Positions 1 to 8,998 of a stretch of DNA of 64,000 nt are shown here, piece by piece. How positions within the stretch are numbered: the stretch's first letter is position 1; each line of letters starts with the position of its first letter. The stretch is taken from NCBI RefSeq assembly GCF_004011505.1, contig NZ_SAUN01000001.1:3224001-3288000 (forward strand). The letters are read 5' to 3'. The position numbers and the translations under genes were made by a program. The DNA comes from Nonomuraea polychroma (GTDB taxonomy: Bacteria; Actinomycetota; Actinomycetes; Streptosporangiales; Streptosporangiaceae). The notes under the pieces are model-generated. The model did not search any database, was not told the origin of the DNA, and was given only the letters and a program-made list of their open reading frames with translations.

Positions 1-380
1 AACGCCTTGCCGGTCACCAGCGCCGCACGCGGGATCGGGGTGACGAGCAGCTTGGCCAGCACCCCGGCGTCCCGCTCCCAGATGATCTGGATGCCGTAGA
101 AGATGGCGATGAACAGCGCCGACTGCGCGAGGATGCCCGGGGCCAGGTAGTCGAGGTAGGGCAGGTTCCCCGTCGGAATGGCGTGGATGCGGGTGAAGGT
201 CTCGCCGAAGACCAGCAGCCAGAGGGCCGGCTGGATCGCCCTGGTCACCAGTTCGGTGCGGTCGTGGCGCAGCTTCTGCAGCTCCACCAGGCACAGTCCC
301 CACACCGGGCCGGCCAGGTCCCGCAGGGGCGAACGGTCAGCCGAGCCGGAGAGCGGTGCGGCGGGTGCTTCTGATATCAC
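1..380 (-). CDS. ABC-2 type exporter permease, partial (DrrB-like)
   Basis: This is the membrane subunit of an ABC exporter, cut by the left edge of the window so only the N-terminal ~126 residues are visible. It begins at a GTG (380) and overlaps the end of the upstream ATPase gene by 44 bp, the usual arrangement of translationally coupled DrrA/DrrB pairs. After a cytoplasmic N-terminus, the segment has the run LVTRAIQPALWLLVFGE, the motif YLDYLAPGILAQ and the WERDAGVLAKLLVTPI signature typical of ABC-2 permeases. Family knowledge suggests drug or lipid efflux; the substrate cannot be read from sequence. The C-terminal membrane segments lie outside the window. Confidence 0.85.
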   Translation of the reverse strand, partial: MISEAPAAPLSGSADRSPLRDLAGPVWGLCLVELQKLRHDRTELVTRAIQPALWLLVFGETFTRIHAIPTGNLPYLDYLAPGILAQSALFIAIFYGIQIIWERDAGVLAKLLVTPIPRAALVTGKA

Positions 381-1146
381 GGGGATCTCCCGGTTCTTCG
401 AACGTGTCATCGGTGCAGGCGCGGAAGACGTCATCCAGCGACGCCCCCGGCCCGAGCCGGGCCGTCAGCTCGCCGGGAGTGCCCTGCGCGCGGATGCGGC
501 CCTGGTGCAGGAACGCCACCCGGTCGCAGTGCTGCTCGGCCTCGTCCATGTAGTGGGTCGTGACGAGCACGGTCATGCCCGTCTCGGCCCGCAGCGCGGT
601 GATCCGCTCCCAGACGGAGGCCCGCGCCACCGGGTCCAGCCCGATCGTCGGCTCGTCGAGCACCAGCAGGCGCGGCTCGTTGACGAGGGCCTGGGCCAGC
701 TCCAGCCGGCGCGTCATGCCGCCCGAGTAGGTGCCGGCCGGACGGTCGGCCGCCTCGAGCAGCCCCATGGCCGACAGCGCCTGCTCGACCCGCGCGGTGC
801 GCTCGCGGCCGGGCACGCCGTACAGGCGGGTGAACAGGGCGATGTTCTGCCGGCCGGTGAGCGCGGCGTCGGCCGACAGCTGCTGCGGCACGTACCCGAC
901 GGCCCGCCGCACGGCCATGGGGTCGCGGGCCGGGTCCACGCCGAAGACGCGCACGGCGCCCGGCGGGCACGGCAGCAGGGTGACGATCAGCCTGATCGTC
1001 GTGGTCTTGCCCGCTCCATTGGGGCCGAGCAGGCCGAACACCTCTCCCGGCGCCACCCGCAGGCCGATGCCGTCCACGGCCGTCTTGGTCCCGAAGGCGT
1101 ACCGGAGCCCGTCGAGCTCCACCGCCGCCACGTCACGCGTTTCCAT
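337..1146 (-). CDS. ABC exporter ATP-binding protein (DrrA-like)
   Basis: Predicted cytoplasmic ATPase of 269 residues that powers the adjacent ABC-2 permease. Walker A GPNGAGKTTT lies near residue 41, the Q-loop follows in GYVPQQLS, the ABC signature is YSGGMTRRLELA and Walker B is LLVLDEPTIGLD, so all catalytic motifs are intact. The C-terminal extension after VAFLHQGRIRAQGTPGEL matches the DrrA/DUF4162-like subfamily of antibiotic resistance exporters. Its ATG overlaps the end of the amino acid permease gene by 14 bp and its own end overlaps the permease gene, so the three genes probably form one transcript. Drug efflux is inferred from family only. Confidence 0.9.
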   Translation of the reverse strand: METRDVAAVELDGLRYAFGTKTAVDGIGLRVAPGEVFGLLGPNGAGKTTTIRLIVTLLPCPPGAVRVFGVDPARDPMAVRRAVGYVPQQLSADAALTGRQNIALFTRLYGVPGRERTARVEQALSAMGLLEAADRPAGTYSGGMTRRLELAQALVNEPRLLVLDEPTIGLDPVARASVWERITALRAETGMTVLVTTHYMDEAEQHCDRVAFLHQGRIRAQGTPGELTARLGPGASLDDVFRACTDDTFEEPGDPRDIRSTRRTALRLG

Positions 1147-2740
1147 CGGCTTCCTCCACGTATTGACGCACGATCCTCCTCGGCAGCGGCCGGCTCAGCG
1201 CGTAGGCGTAGATCGCCAGCGCGAAGACGGCCACCGCGAGCATGTCCCAGCCGAACGGCAGCACCCCGCGGCCGTCGAACGACCCCAGGTACGACAGCGC
1301 CGCCATGCCGGCGAAGTACGGCCACATCCACAACGACCAGCGCCAGTCCAGCCACGGCCGGTCCGCGGCCGGGAGGAGGGCCTGCGAGATCGTGAACACC
1401 ACGGCCCCGATCGCCACGGCGGCGAGCAGGTGCCACACGGTCGTCCACCCGGCCCAGAAGATGAGCAGGCTCGCCATGACGAACCCGAGCGGCGCCAGCA
1501 CGCCCGCCGCGGGCACCCGGAACGGCCGCGGCCGGTCCGGGTCGCTGCGCCGCAGCGCCACCAGCGCGATCGGGGCCGGCGCGTACATCAGCACGGCCGC
1601 CGAGGTGACGAACCCGACGAGCTGCTTCCAGCTGGGGAACGGCAGGAAGATCAGCATGCCGATGACGAACCCGCACACGATGCCGGCCAGTGGGGACCCC
1701 TGGCCGTTCACCCGCCCGAACGACGCCGGGATGAAGCGGTCCCGGCCCATGGCGTAGAGCAGGCGTGCCTGGGTGCCGGTGTAGATGAGGCCGGTGCCGG
1801 CGGGGGAGATCACCGCGTCGACGTACAGGACGAAGGCCAGCCACCCGAGCCCGAGCGCGGAGGCGAGGCCGGCGAACGGGCCGAACTCCCCGACGAAGCC
1901 GAGGTGCGCCCAGCCGTTCTCCAGGTCGCCGAAGCTCAGCGAGCCCAGGAACGCCACCTGCAGCAGCAGGTAGACGCCGACACCGAGGAGCGTGGAGGTG
2001 ATGACCGCGGTCGGCACGTCCCGGCGCGGGTTGCGGGCCTCTCCCGCCATCTGGATCGCCGACTCGAAGCCCAGCAGCGCGAAGACCACCCCGCTGGAGG
2101 CCGTCACCGACAGGATGCCCTTGAGCCCTTCGGGGGCGAAGCCTCCGGCGGCGGTGAAGTTGCCCGGCCGGAACGCCACGAGCAGCAGCACGAGGATCGT
2201 CACGACCGGTACCGCGATCTTCCACCACACCGTCCACGTGTTGGTCTCGGCGAACAACCGCACGCCCTTGGCGTTGATCACGCAGAAGGCCAGCATCAGA
2301 ACGGCCGCGACCGCGTATCCCGCGGGGCTCAGCACGGCGGTGCCGCCGGAGGTGTGCATCAGCCAGGGCAGGTAGTTGGCGGCGTACTGCAGCGCCGCCT
2401 CGACCTCGATCGGCGCGAGCGCGACCGAATAGACCCAGCTCACCCAGCCGACCGTGTAGCCGCCCAGGCCGCCGAAGGCGAAGTGCGAGAACCGGGCGGT
2501 GCCGCCGGCCGTCGGGTAGGCGCCGCCGAGCTCGGCGTGGATGACGGCCAGCAGGACGATCCCGGCCCCCGCCACGAGCCAGGAGACGAGGGACGCCGGG
2601 CCGGCGCCCTGCGCGGCGTAGAGCGCGCCGAAGAGCCAGCCGGAGCCGATGATCGACCCGAGGGAGAAGAAGGTCAGCGGGACCAGCCCGACCTCGCGCC
2701 TGAGTCTGCTCTCACGGGCCCGCTGGAGTTGCTGCGCCAT
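1133..2740 (-). CDS. APC superfamily amino acid permease
   Basis: Integral membrane transporter of 535 residues, about 12 hydrophobic segments. The N-terminus (LRREVGLVPLTFFSLGSIIG, then GSGWLFG) is the characteristic TM1 of APC-family amino acid/polyamine transporters, with the unwound GSIIGSGW substrate site. The TM6 region LLGFESAIQMAGEARNPRRD is also diagnostic. ATG 2740 is preceded by GGAGGACGAC, a good ribosome site. It is the first gene of a probable operon with the ABC exporter. The substrate is not predictable; basic or branched amino acids are common for the family. Confidence 0.9.
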   Translation of the reverse strand: MAQQLQRARESRLRREVGLVPLTFFSLGSIIGSGWLFGALYAAQGAGPASLVSWLVAGAGIVLLAVIHAELGGAYPTAGGTARFSHFAFGGLGGYTVGWVSWVYSVALAPIEVEAALQYAANYLPWLMHTSGGTAVLSPAGYAVAAVLMLAFCVINAKGVRLFAETNTWTVWWKIAVPVVTILVLLLVAFRPGNFTAAGGFAPEGLKGILSVTASSGVVFALLGFESAIQMAGEARNPRRDVPTAVITSTLLGVGVYLLLQVAFLGSLSFGDLENGWAHLGFVGEFGPFAGLASALGLGWLAFVLYVDAVISPAGTGLIYTGTQARLLYAMGRDRFIPASFGRVNGQGSPLAGIVCGFVIGMLIFLPFPSWKQLVGFVTSAAVLMYAPAPIALVALRRSDPDRPRPFRVPAAGVLAPLGFVMASLLIFWAGWTTVWHLLAAVAIGAVVFTISQALLPAADRPWLDWRWSLWMWPYFAGMAALSYLGSFDGRGVLPFGWDMLAVAVFALAIYAYALSRPLPRRIVRQYVEEADGNA

Positions 2741-2819
2741 GTCGTCCTCCCTTGCGTCGCGCCAGTACGACCACTGTGCGATCAGGAGGATGAGACGATG
2801 ATGAGATCGGGCGCGGGCG

Positions 2820-4310
2820 CTAGTCCTTGGCCAGCGCGGCCAGCAGCCGGTCCTCGGTGACCTCGGGGCCGACGAGGTGCTCGGAGATCGCGCCGTCCCG
2901 CAGCACCACGACGCTGTCGCAGTTGTCCACCAGCTCGGAGACGTCCGACGAGATCAGCAGGATGGCCAGCCCGTCGACGGCCAGCTCGTCGAGGAGCGCC
3001 TGCATGCCGAGCTTGGTCGCCACGTCGACGCCCCGGGTCGGCTCGTCGAGCAGCAGCACCTTGGGATGCATGGCCAGCCAGCGGGCCAGCAGCACCTTCT
3101 GCTGGTTGCCGCCCGACAGCTCGCCGGCCGGCTGCCGCGGCGAGACGGCCTGGATGCCCAGGCGCCGCATGAACGTGGCCACGATGCCGTCCACCCGCGC
3201 GTCCGACACGATCCCGGCCCGCGACAGCCGGGGGAGCGCGGCCAGCGCGATGTTGTCGCGTACCGACAGCGTGGGCACGATGCCCTCGGTCTTCCTGTTC
3301 TCCGGCAGCAGGGCGACGCCGGCCCGCACTGCGTGCCTGATCGACCACTTGCGCGTCGCCGCGCCCGCCACCGTGACCTGCCCGGCGTCAACGGGCAGCG
3401 CTCCGGCGATCGCGCGGGCGGTCTCGCTGCGCCCGGCCCCCAGCAGCCCGCTGAGGCCGATCACCTCGCCCGCGCGCATGGCCAGGGAGACGTCGGCGAG
3501 CACGTGCTGGCGGGTGAGACCTTTGGCCTCCAGAACGGGGAGGTCGGCCGGCTCGTCCGGCTCGCCCGCCCGCGGCGCGGGCGCCCCCGGGTGGAACGGC
3601 CGGCCCAGCATGAGCGAGACCAGCCGCAGCCGGTCCAGCCCGGCCAGCGGCCCGGTGTGCACGACCCGGCCCTCGCGCAGCACGGTGACCCGGTCGCAGA
3701 TGCCGTGCAGCTCCTCCAGCCGGTGGGTGACGTAGACGACCGAGCGGCCCTCCTCGCGCAGCCGCGTCACGGCCGAGAACAAGGTCTCCAGTTCGGCATG
3801 GTCCAGCACCGAGGTGGGCTCGTCCATGATGACCAGCCGGGCGTCCGCGGAGGCGGCCCTGGCCAGCGCCACGAGCTGGCGCGCGCCCTCGCCCAGCGTC
3901 CCCAGCGGGCGGCGGACGTCCACCCGCAGCCCGTACGCGGCCAGCAGCTCTTCGGCGCGGGCGTGCAGGGCCGTGGCGTCGATCAGCCCGAGCCGTCCCC
4001 TGGGCTCACGGCCGAGCAGCAGGTTGCGGGCCACGCTCATGGTCGGGACGAGGTTCGTCTCCTGGTGGATCGTGGCGATCCCGGCCCGCTTGGCGTCGGC
4101 GGGCCCGGCGAAGGCGACCGGCTCCCCGAGCAGGCGCAGCTCGCCCGCGTCCGGCTGCAGGACGCCCGAGAGCACCTTCACCAGCGTGGACTTGCCCGCC
4201 CCGTTGCCGCCGATCAGCGCGTGCGCCTCGCCGGGGCGTACGGACAGGGTGACGTGGTCCAGGGCGACGACGCCCGGGAAGGTCTTGAGAACGCCTGCCA
4301 CCTGTAGCAC
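2820..4310 (-). CDS. Sugar ABC transporter ATP-binding protein, isolated paralogue
   Basis: Double-domain ATPase of the RbsA/MglA/YtfR class, about 496 residues. The first NBD has GGNGAGKSTLVKVLSG, the second keeps the signature LSGGNQQKVLLARWLA and Walker B VLLLDEPTRGVDV. I place the start at GTG 4310 because GGAGG sits 6-7 bases upstream; an ATG at 4349 would add a non-conserved leader. It closely resembles the ATPase at 8985-10544 (both share VARNLLLGREPRGR and HTGPLAGL blocks), pointing to an ancient local duplication. No permease or binding-protein gene accompanies it on this strand; it follows the deoR-type gene. It may serve the permeases across the divergent promoter or be an extra ATPase. 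Confidence 0.88.
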   Translation of the reverse strand: MLQVAGVLKTFPGVVALDHVTLSVRPGEAHALIGGNGAGKSTLVKVLSGVLQPDAGELRLLGEPVAFAGPADAKRAGIATIHQETNLVPTMSVARNLLLGREPRGRLGLIDATALHARAEELLAAYGLRVDVRRPLGTLGEGARQLVALARAASADARLVIMDEPTSVLDHAELETLFSAVTRLREEGRSVVYVTHRLEELHGICDRVTVLREGRVVHTGPLAGLDRLRLVSLMLGRPFHPGAPAPRAGEPDEPADLPVLEAKGLTRQHVLADVSLAMRAGEVIGLSGLLGAGRSETARAIAGALPVDAGQVTVAGAATRKWSIRHAVRAGVALLPENRKTEGIVPTLSVRDNIALAALPRLSRAGIVSDARVDGIVATFMRRLGIQAVSPRQPAGELSGGNQQKVLLARWLAMHPKVLLLDEPTRGVDVATKLGMQALLDELAVDGLAILLISSDVSELVDNCDSVVVLRDGAISEHLVGPEVTEDRLLAALAKD

Positions 4311-4375
4311 GGTTGCCTCCGCCTCGATCGTGGTCGAGGAACAAAACAATTCAGTAACAGGCTTGTCACATTCGA

Positions 4376-5176
4376 TCAGAACTGGGCGACATGCAGGCGC
4401 ACGCCCCGGCCGCTCAGGTCGTCCAGCACGTCGCGCGGCGCGGCGTCGTCGGTGACCAGATGGTCGATCCGGTCAGGCGGGACCGTCTGCACCATCGTGT
4501 CCACGCCGACCTTGGTGTGGTCGGCCAGCACCACGACCTCCTCGGCCGCCGCGGCCAGCGCCCGGTCCACGCCCGCGACCTGCATGTTCGGCGTCGATAG
4601 CCCGCGCTCGGCGGTCAGGCCGTTGCCCGAGACGAACGCCCTGCGCACCCGCAGCCCGGCCAGGGACCGCTCGGCGGCGCTGCCGACCAGGGCCAGGATC
4701 GAGCCGCGCAGCGTGCCGCCGGTCAGCATCACCTCGACCCGCGGCGAGGTGGCCAGCACCTGGGCGACCAGCAGCGAGTTGGTCACCACGGCCAGCTCGG
4801 AGTGCCGGGTCAGGCGGCGGGCGAACTCCTGCGTGGTGGTGCCCGGGCCGATCACGATCGCGTCGCCGTCCTCCACCAGCGCGGCGGCCAGGTCGGCGAT
4901 GGCGGCCTTCTCGGCCGACTCCAGGGAGACCTTGTGGACGTAGCCGGCCTCGCGGGACAGGTCGCCGGGCAGCGTGGCGCCGCCGTGGTGGCGGTTGAGC
5001 AGGCCCTCCGACTCCAGCGCGCGCAGGTCGCGGCGGACGGTGACCTCGGAGGAGTGCACGGCCTGGGCCAGCTCGCGCAGCGACACGGCGCCGTTGGCGC
5101 GCACCAGCTCCAGGATGCGCTGGCGGCGTTCGGCGGCGAACACGGGCCTGCGTCCGTCGCTCTGCGTGTCGCTCAC
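4376..5176 (-). CDS. DeoR family transcriptional regulator
   Basis: DNA-binding regulator of 266 residues. The N-terminal winged HTH (RRQRILELVRANGAVSLREL then EVTVRRDLRALESEGLL and the NRHHGGA turn) is the standard DeoR head; the rest is a DeoRC sugar-phosphate sensor domain with GPGTTTQEFARRL and TNSLLVAQVL. GTG 5176 starts 164 bp from the divergent GH2 gene. Several TTTGA(C/T)CG repeats in that gap are candidate operators. By family analogy it represses the glycosidase/transporter operon until a phosphorylated sugar accumulates. It is followed by the isolated sugar ATPase gene, probably co-transcribed. Confidence 0.88.
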   Translation of the reverse strand: MSDTQSDGRRPVFAAERRQRILELVRANGAVSLRELAQAVHSSEVTVRRDLRALESEGLLNRHHGGATLPGDLSREAGYVHKVSLESAEKAAIADLAAALVEDGDAIVIGPGTTTQEFARRLTRHSELAVVTNSLLVAQVLATSPRVEVMLTGGTLRGSILALVGSAAERSLAGLRVRRAFVSGNGLTAERGLSTPNMQVAGVDRALAAAAEEVVVLADHTKVGVDTMVQTVPPDRIDHLVTDDAAPRDVLDDLSGRGVRLHVAQF

Positions 5177-5213
5177 GCCCCGATCATAGTCGATCGGGCC
5201 AACCGGGTTCGAC

Positions 5214-5254
5214 TTTGACCGAGTCAGAACGAATTTGATCGGAAATCTTGACCG
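5214..5254. promoter_or_regulatory. Candidate DeoR operator repeats
   Basis: Three related octamers occur in the divergent intergenic region: TTTGACCG at 5214, TTTGATCG at 5234 and CTTGACCG at 5247. The first and third are followed by AGTC/GGTC. DeoR proteins often bind short direct repeats spaced by one or two helical turns, so these are the most likely sites for the adjacent regulator. Inference only. Confidence 0.4.
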
Positions 5255-5340
5255 GGTCGGTCCGTCGGTGCTTATTTGGGGGCAAGTCCAGGGTCAAAGG
5301 CTGTTCGAACCTGATCGGCCGCGTTACGAAAGGACCCCCC

Positions 5341-7869
5341 GTGCGTAAGCGCCTCGCGTTGCTGCTGGCCGTGCTGTTGACCGTCTTATGGCAGGCGCCG
5401 CCACCGGCGTCCGCCGCCACCACTACCGCCGCCGCCGAGCGGAACGGGCTGCGCGGCGACTACTACCTGGCCTCCGGGCCGGGGAAGTTCGACTTCGCCG
5501 AGCTGAAGGCGACCGTCGTCGATCCCAACCTGGAGCTGGCCGACCTGAACCCGACGTTACGGCTGCTGACCGGCAGGGAGGACGACGTCACCGTCCGCTG
5601 GACCGGGAAGATCCAGGCGAAATACTCCGAGACGTACACGTTCTCGATGATCGGCGACAACGGCTTCCGCCTCTGGATCGACGGCAAGCCGATCATCGAC
5701 CACTGGGTGGACGATTGGGACCGCGAGCAGGCCGGCACCCCGATCGCCCTGGAGGCCGACCGCACGTACGACGTCAAGGTCGAGTACTTCGAGCACTTCG
5801 GCGGCGCGCACCTGCGGCTGCGCTGGCAGAGCGCGAGCCAGCCGAAGGCGATCGTGCCCAAGGAGGCGTTCACGCTGCCCGCCGGCTTCGAACCCGCAGG
5901 GCCCTCCGACGCCACGCTGAACGCGGCCGGCGACGTGGCGACGCTGACGTTCGCCAACCCACTGAACGCGCTGCCCGCGGGGGCGGCCGGCAAGCTCGTC
6001 GTCACGGTCGCCGGCACCCCGTGGCCGGTGACCGCCGCCACCCTGAAGAATCCGGAAACCGTCGAGCTCAAGCTGAAGTATCCGGTCCCGGCCAAGGCCG
6101 GCGCCACCGTCCGCGCCGACTACGACGGCAGCGGCGGCATCACCCACACCGACGGCACACCGCTGGCCGCCTACCGGTACGCGTACGTGGTCAACGCCTC
6201 CGCTTATGTGCTCCGCACCCAGTGGGCCGAGGACGTGAACCCGGACAACCCGCTGCCGGAGTACCCGCGGCCACAGCTGGTCAGGGACCGCTGGCGCAGC
6301 CTCAACGGCACCTGGCAGTTCGCCCCGGCCAAGGGTGGCGAGGCCGCGCCGATCGGCAGGGACCTGCCCGAGCGCATCGTCGTGCCGTACCCGGTGGAGT
6401 CGCAGCTGTCCGGCATCGGCCGGCACGAGGAGCGCATGTGGTACCGCCGCACGTTCGAGGTGCCGCGCACCTGGCGCGGCGAGCGGCTCCTGCTCCACCT
6501 CGACGCGGTGGACTGGCAGGCGACCATCTACGTCAACGGCAAGCAGGTCGGCACGCACAAGGGCGGCTACGACCGGATCACCGTGGACGTGACCGACGCG
6601 CTGCGCCGCGGCGGCCCTCAGGAGCTCGTCGTCGGCGTGTACGACCCCACCGACACCGGCAGCCAGGCCATCGGCAAGCAGCGGCTCAACCCGAGCGGCA
6701 TCTGGTACACCGCCGTCTCCGGCATCTGGCAGACGGTCTGGATCGAGCCGGTGCCCCAGGACCGCATCGACCGCGTGGACACCGAGCCCGACCTGCGCGG
6801 CCAGGCGGTGTATGTCACCGTGCACGGCACCGGCGGCACCGCCACCGTCGTCGCCAAGGACGGCCGGCGGGTGATCGGCAAGGTCAGCGGCCCGGTCGGC
6901 AAGGAGCTCAGGCTGCCCGTGCCCAGCCCCAGGCTCTGGTCCCCGGACGACCCCCACCTGTACGACCTGGAGGTCAGGCTCAAGCAGGACCACGTCGCGT
7001 CGTACTTCGGGATGCGCTCCATCGAGCTCTCCGGCAACCGGATGCTGCTGAACGGCAAGCCGGTCTTCCAGATCGGACCACTCGACCAGGGCTTCTGGCC
7101 GGACGGCATCTACACGGCCCCCACCGACGAGGCCCTGCGCTACGACCTGGAGCAGACCAAGGCGCTCGGCTTCAACGCCGTGCGCAAGCACGTCAAGGTC
7201 GAATCCGACCGCTGGTACCACCACGCCGACAAGCTCGGCCTGCTGGTGTGGCAGGACATGCCGTCGGCCTTCCGCACCGACGACCGGCCGCAGTTCGAGG
7301 CCGAGCTGCGCGAGATGATCGACCAGCACCGCAGCAGCCCGTCGATCATCATGTGGGTGCCCTTCAACGAGGGCTGGGGTCAGTACGACCAGGCGCGCGT
7401 CGCCGATCTCGTCAAGAGCTGGGACCCCTCGCGCCTGGTCAACAACATGAGCGGCGTGAACTGCTGCGGCGCCGTGGACGGCGGCAACGGCGACGCCAAG
7501 GACTTCCACATCTACCCCGGCCCCGGCAACCCCGGTAAGCCCTCCGGCACCCGGGCCAACGTGATCGGCGAGTACGGCGGCCTGGCCCTGCCCGTGGTCG
7601 GCCACACCTGGTCCGGCGGCGGCTGGGGCTACGCGGTCGAGCCGAACCCGGAGGCCCTCACCACCCGCTACGTGAACATGATCAAGGAACTCGAGCGGCT
7701 GCACGCCTGCGAACGGCTCAGCGCGGCCATCTACACCCAGACGACCGACGTCGAGACCGAGATCAACGGCCTGATGACGTACGACAGGGCGATCACCAAG
7801 CCCGACGTGAAGCGGGTCCACGACGCGCACAAGGCGCTCACCGGCGCCATCAACCCGGCCTGCGGCTGA
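5341..7869 (+). CDS. Secreted PA14-domain glycoside hydrolase family 2
   Basis: Exported glycosidase of about 842 residues. GTG 5341 follows GAAAGGA and gives a clean signal peptide (VRKRLALLLAVLLTVLWQAP, cleavage after PASA). A PA14 carbohydrate-binding module follows (about 35-165: GLRGDYYL, SMIGDNGFRLWIDG), then a GH2 jelly roll (about 320-460) and a TIM barrel. The acid/base glutamate is E677 in FNEGWG and the probable nucleophile E744 in VIGEYGG. GH2 enzymes include beta-galactosidases, mannosidases, glucuronidases and galactofuranosidases. Linkage to a YtfQ-like importer makes a galactose- or galactofuranose-containing glycan attractive, but this is inference. It is first in the operon with the ABC importer. 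Confidence 0.9.
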   Translation: MRKRLALLLAVLLTVLWQAPPPASAATTTAAAERNGLRGDYYLASGPGKFDFAELKATVVDPNLELADLNPTLRLLTGREDDVTVRWTGKIQAKYSETYTFSMIGDNGFRLWIDGKPIIDHWVDDWDREQAGTPIALEADRTYDVKVEYFEHFGGAHLRLRWQSASQPKAIVPKEAFTLPAGFEPAGPSDATLNAAGDVATLTFANPLNALPAGAAGKLVVTVAGTPWPVTAATLKNPETVELKLKYPVPAKAGATVRADYDGSGGITHTDGTPLAAYRYAYVVNASAYVLRTQWAEDVNPDNPLPEYPRPQLVRDRWRSLNGTWQFAPAKGGEAAPIGRDLPERIVVPYPVESQLSGIGRHEERMWYRRTFEVPRTWRGERLLLHLDAVDWQATIYVNGKQVGTHKGGYDRITVDVTDALRRGGPQELVVGVYDPTDTGSQAIGKQRLNPSGIWYTAVSGIWQTVWIEPVPQDRIDRVDTEPDLRGQAVYVTVHGTGGTATVVAKDGRRVIGKVSGPVGKELRLPVPSPRLWSPDDPHLYDLEVRLKQDHVASYFGMRSIELSGNRMLLNGKPVFQIGPLDQGFWPDGIYTAPTDEALRYDLEQTKALGFNAVRKHVKVESDRWYHHADKLGLLVWQDMPSAFRTDDRPQFEAELREMIDQHRSSPSIIMWVPFNEGWGQYDQARVADLVKSWDPSRLVNNMSGVNCCGAVDGGNGDAKDFHIYPGPGNPGKPSGTRANVIGEYGGLALPVVGHTWSGGGWGYAVEPNPEALTTRYVNMIKELERLHACERLSAAIYTQTTDVETEINGLMTYDRAITKPDVKRVHDAHKALTGAINPACG

Positions 7870-7878
7870 CCCTCTCGT

Positions 7879-7905
7879 GTGCCCGGGCCCCTGTGGCCCG
7901 GGCAC
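7879..7905 (+). promoter_or_regulatory. Intercistronic GC-rich hairpin
   Basis: Perfect 11-bp stem GTGCCCGGGCC / GGCCCGGGCAC with a 5-base loop, between the GH2 stop codon and the ribosome site of the binding-protein gene. No T-tract follows. Such hairpins commonly protect 3' mRNA ends or partly terminate, setting different levels of enzyme and binding protein; which applies here is unknown. Confidence 0.55.
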
Positions 7906-7930
7906 GGCACCTGGTAGGAAAGGAACCGCC

Positions 7931-8998
7931 ATGACCCCCCGCATCCGGACAGCCGCTCTGACGCTGGCCGTGCTCCTCACCGCCGCCGCCTGCGCCAAGA
8001 GCGAGCAGCCGCAGAGCGCCCCCGCCGCCACGAGCACCGCCGGGCAGCAGGTCGTGCAGAGCCCCACCGGCGGCGCCGGGCCGACCTGCACGCTCCAGCA
8101 GTTCGGCGGCACCGCGTTCGACCTCAAGACCGCCACGGTCGGCTTCTCCCAGTCGGAGAAGGAGGCCAACCCGTTCCGCATCGCCGAGACCAAGTCCATC
8201 AAGGACGAGGCGGGCCGGCTCGGCATCGCCAAGCTCAAGGTCACCAACGCCCAGTCCCAGTTCTCCAAGCAGATCACCGACGTCCAGCAGCTCATCGCCC
8301 AGGGCGCGCAGCTGCTCATCATCGCCCCGCTCAACTCCGACGGCTGGGAGCCGGTGCTCCAGCAGGCCGCGGCCAAGAAGATCCCGATCATCACGGTGGA
8401 CCGGAAGATCAACGCCAGGCCGTGCAGCGACTACTTGACGTTCATCGGCTCGGACTTCTACGAGCAGGGCAAACGTGCCGCCGACCAGATGATCGAGGCG
8501 CTGGGTGGCAAGGGCAAGGTGGCCATCCTGCTGGGCGCGCCCGGCAACAACGTCACCACCGAGCGGACGAACGGCTTCAAGGACCGCGTCAAGGAGAAGG
8601 CGCCCGGGATCACGATCTCGTTCGAGCAGACCGGCGAGTTCGCCCGCGAGAAGGGACAGCAGGTCACCGAGCAGCTCATCCAGTCCAACCCCGACATCAA
8701 CGGCATCTACGCCGAGAACGACGAGATGGCGCTGGGTGCGGTCACCGCGCTGAAGGGCGCGGGCAAGGAACCCGGAGACATCACGATCGTGTCCGTGGAC
8801 GGCACCCGCAGCGCCGTGCAGGCCATCGCCGACGGCTGGCTGCACGCGGTCATCGAGTCCAACCCGCGCTTCGGGCCGCTCGCCTTCGAGACCGCCCAGA
8901 AGTTCCTGGACGGGCAGCCGATCCCGGACAAGGTGATCATCTCCGACCGCGACTACGACACCGGCAACGCCAAGGAATCGCTCGGTGAGGCGTACTGA
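7931..8998 (+). CDS. Sugar ABC transporter substrate-binding lipoprotein (YtfQ-like)
   Basis: Extracytoplasmic sugar-binding protein of about 355 residues. ATG 7931 follows GGAAAGGAACC. The signal ends in a lipobox, LLTAAAC, so the mature protein is lipid-anchored at the cysteine. The type I periplasmic-binding fold shows VGFSQSEKEANPFRIAETKS, IIAPLNSDGWEPVL and ITVDRKI, which resemble YtfQ (galactofuranose binding) more than RbsB. The CTL/PCSDYL cysteines may form a disulfide. The stop overlaps the start of the ATPase gene, so this is one operon with the downstream ATPase and two permeases. Confidence 0.9.
   Translation: MTPRIRTAALTLAVLLTAAACAKSEQPQSAPAATSTAGQQVVQSPTGGAGPTCTLQQFGGTAFDLKTATVGFSQSEKEANPFRIAETKSIKDEAGRLGIAKLKVTNAQSQFSKQITDVQQLIAQGAQLLIIAPLNSDGWEPVLQQAAAKKIPIITVDRKINARPCSDYLTFIGSDFYEQGKRAADQMIEALGGKGKVAILLGAPGNNVTTERTNGFKDRVKEKAPGITISFEQTGEFAREKGQQVTEQLIQSNPDINGIYAENDEMALGAVTALKGAGKEPGDITIVSVDGTRSAVQAIADGWLHAVIESNPRFGPLAFETAQKFLDGQPIPDKVIISDRDYDTGNAKESLGEAY

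Noticed and set aside
731..2860. 709-codon plus-strand frame over the exporter and permease genes
   Set aside because: Arg/His/Gln-rich shadow without hydrophobic or domain structure; minus-strand genes are unmistakable.
5557..8412. 951-codon open frame antisense to the GH2 and binding-protein genes
   Set aside because: Composition is the Val/Asp/Gly/His-rich pattern produced by the complement of GC-rich codons; no domain, and the forward frames have clear families and signals.
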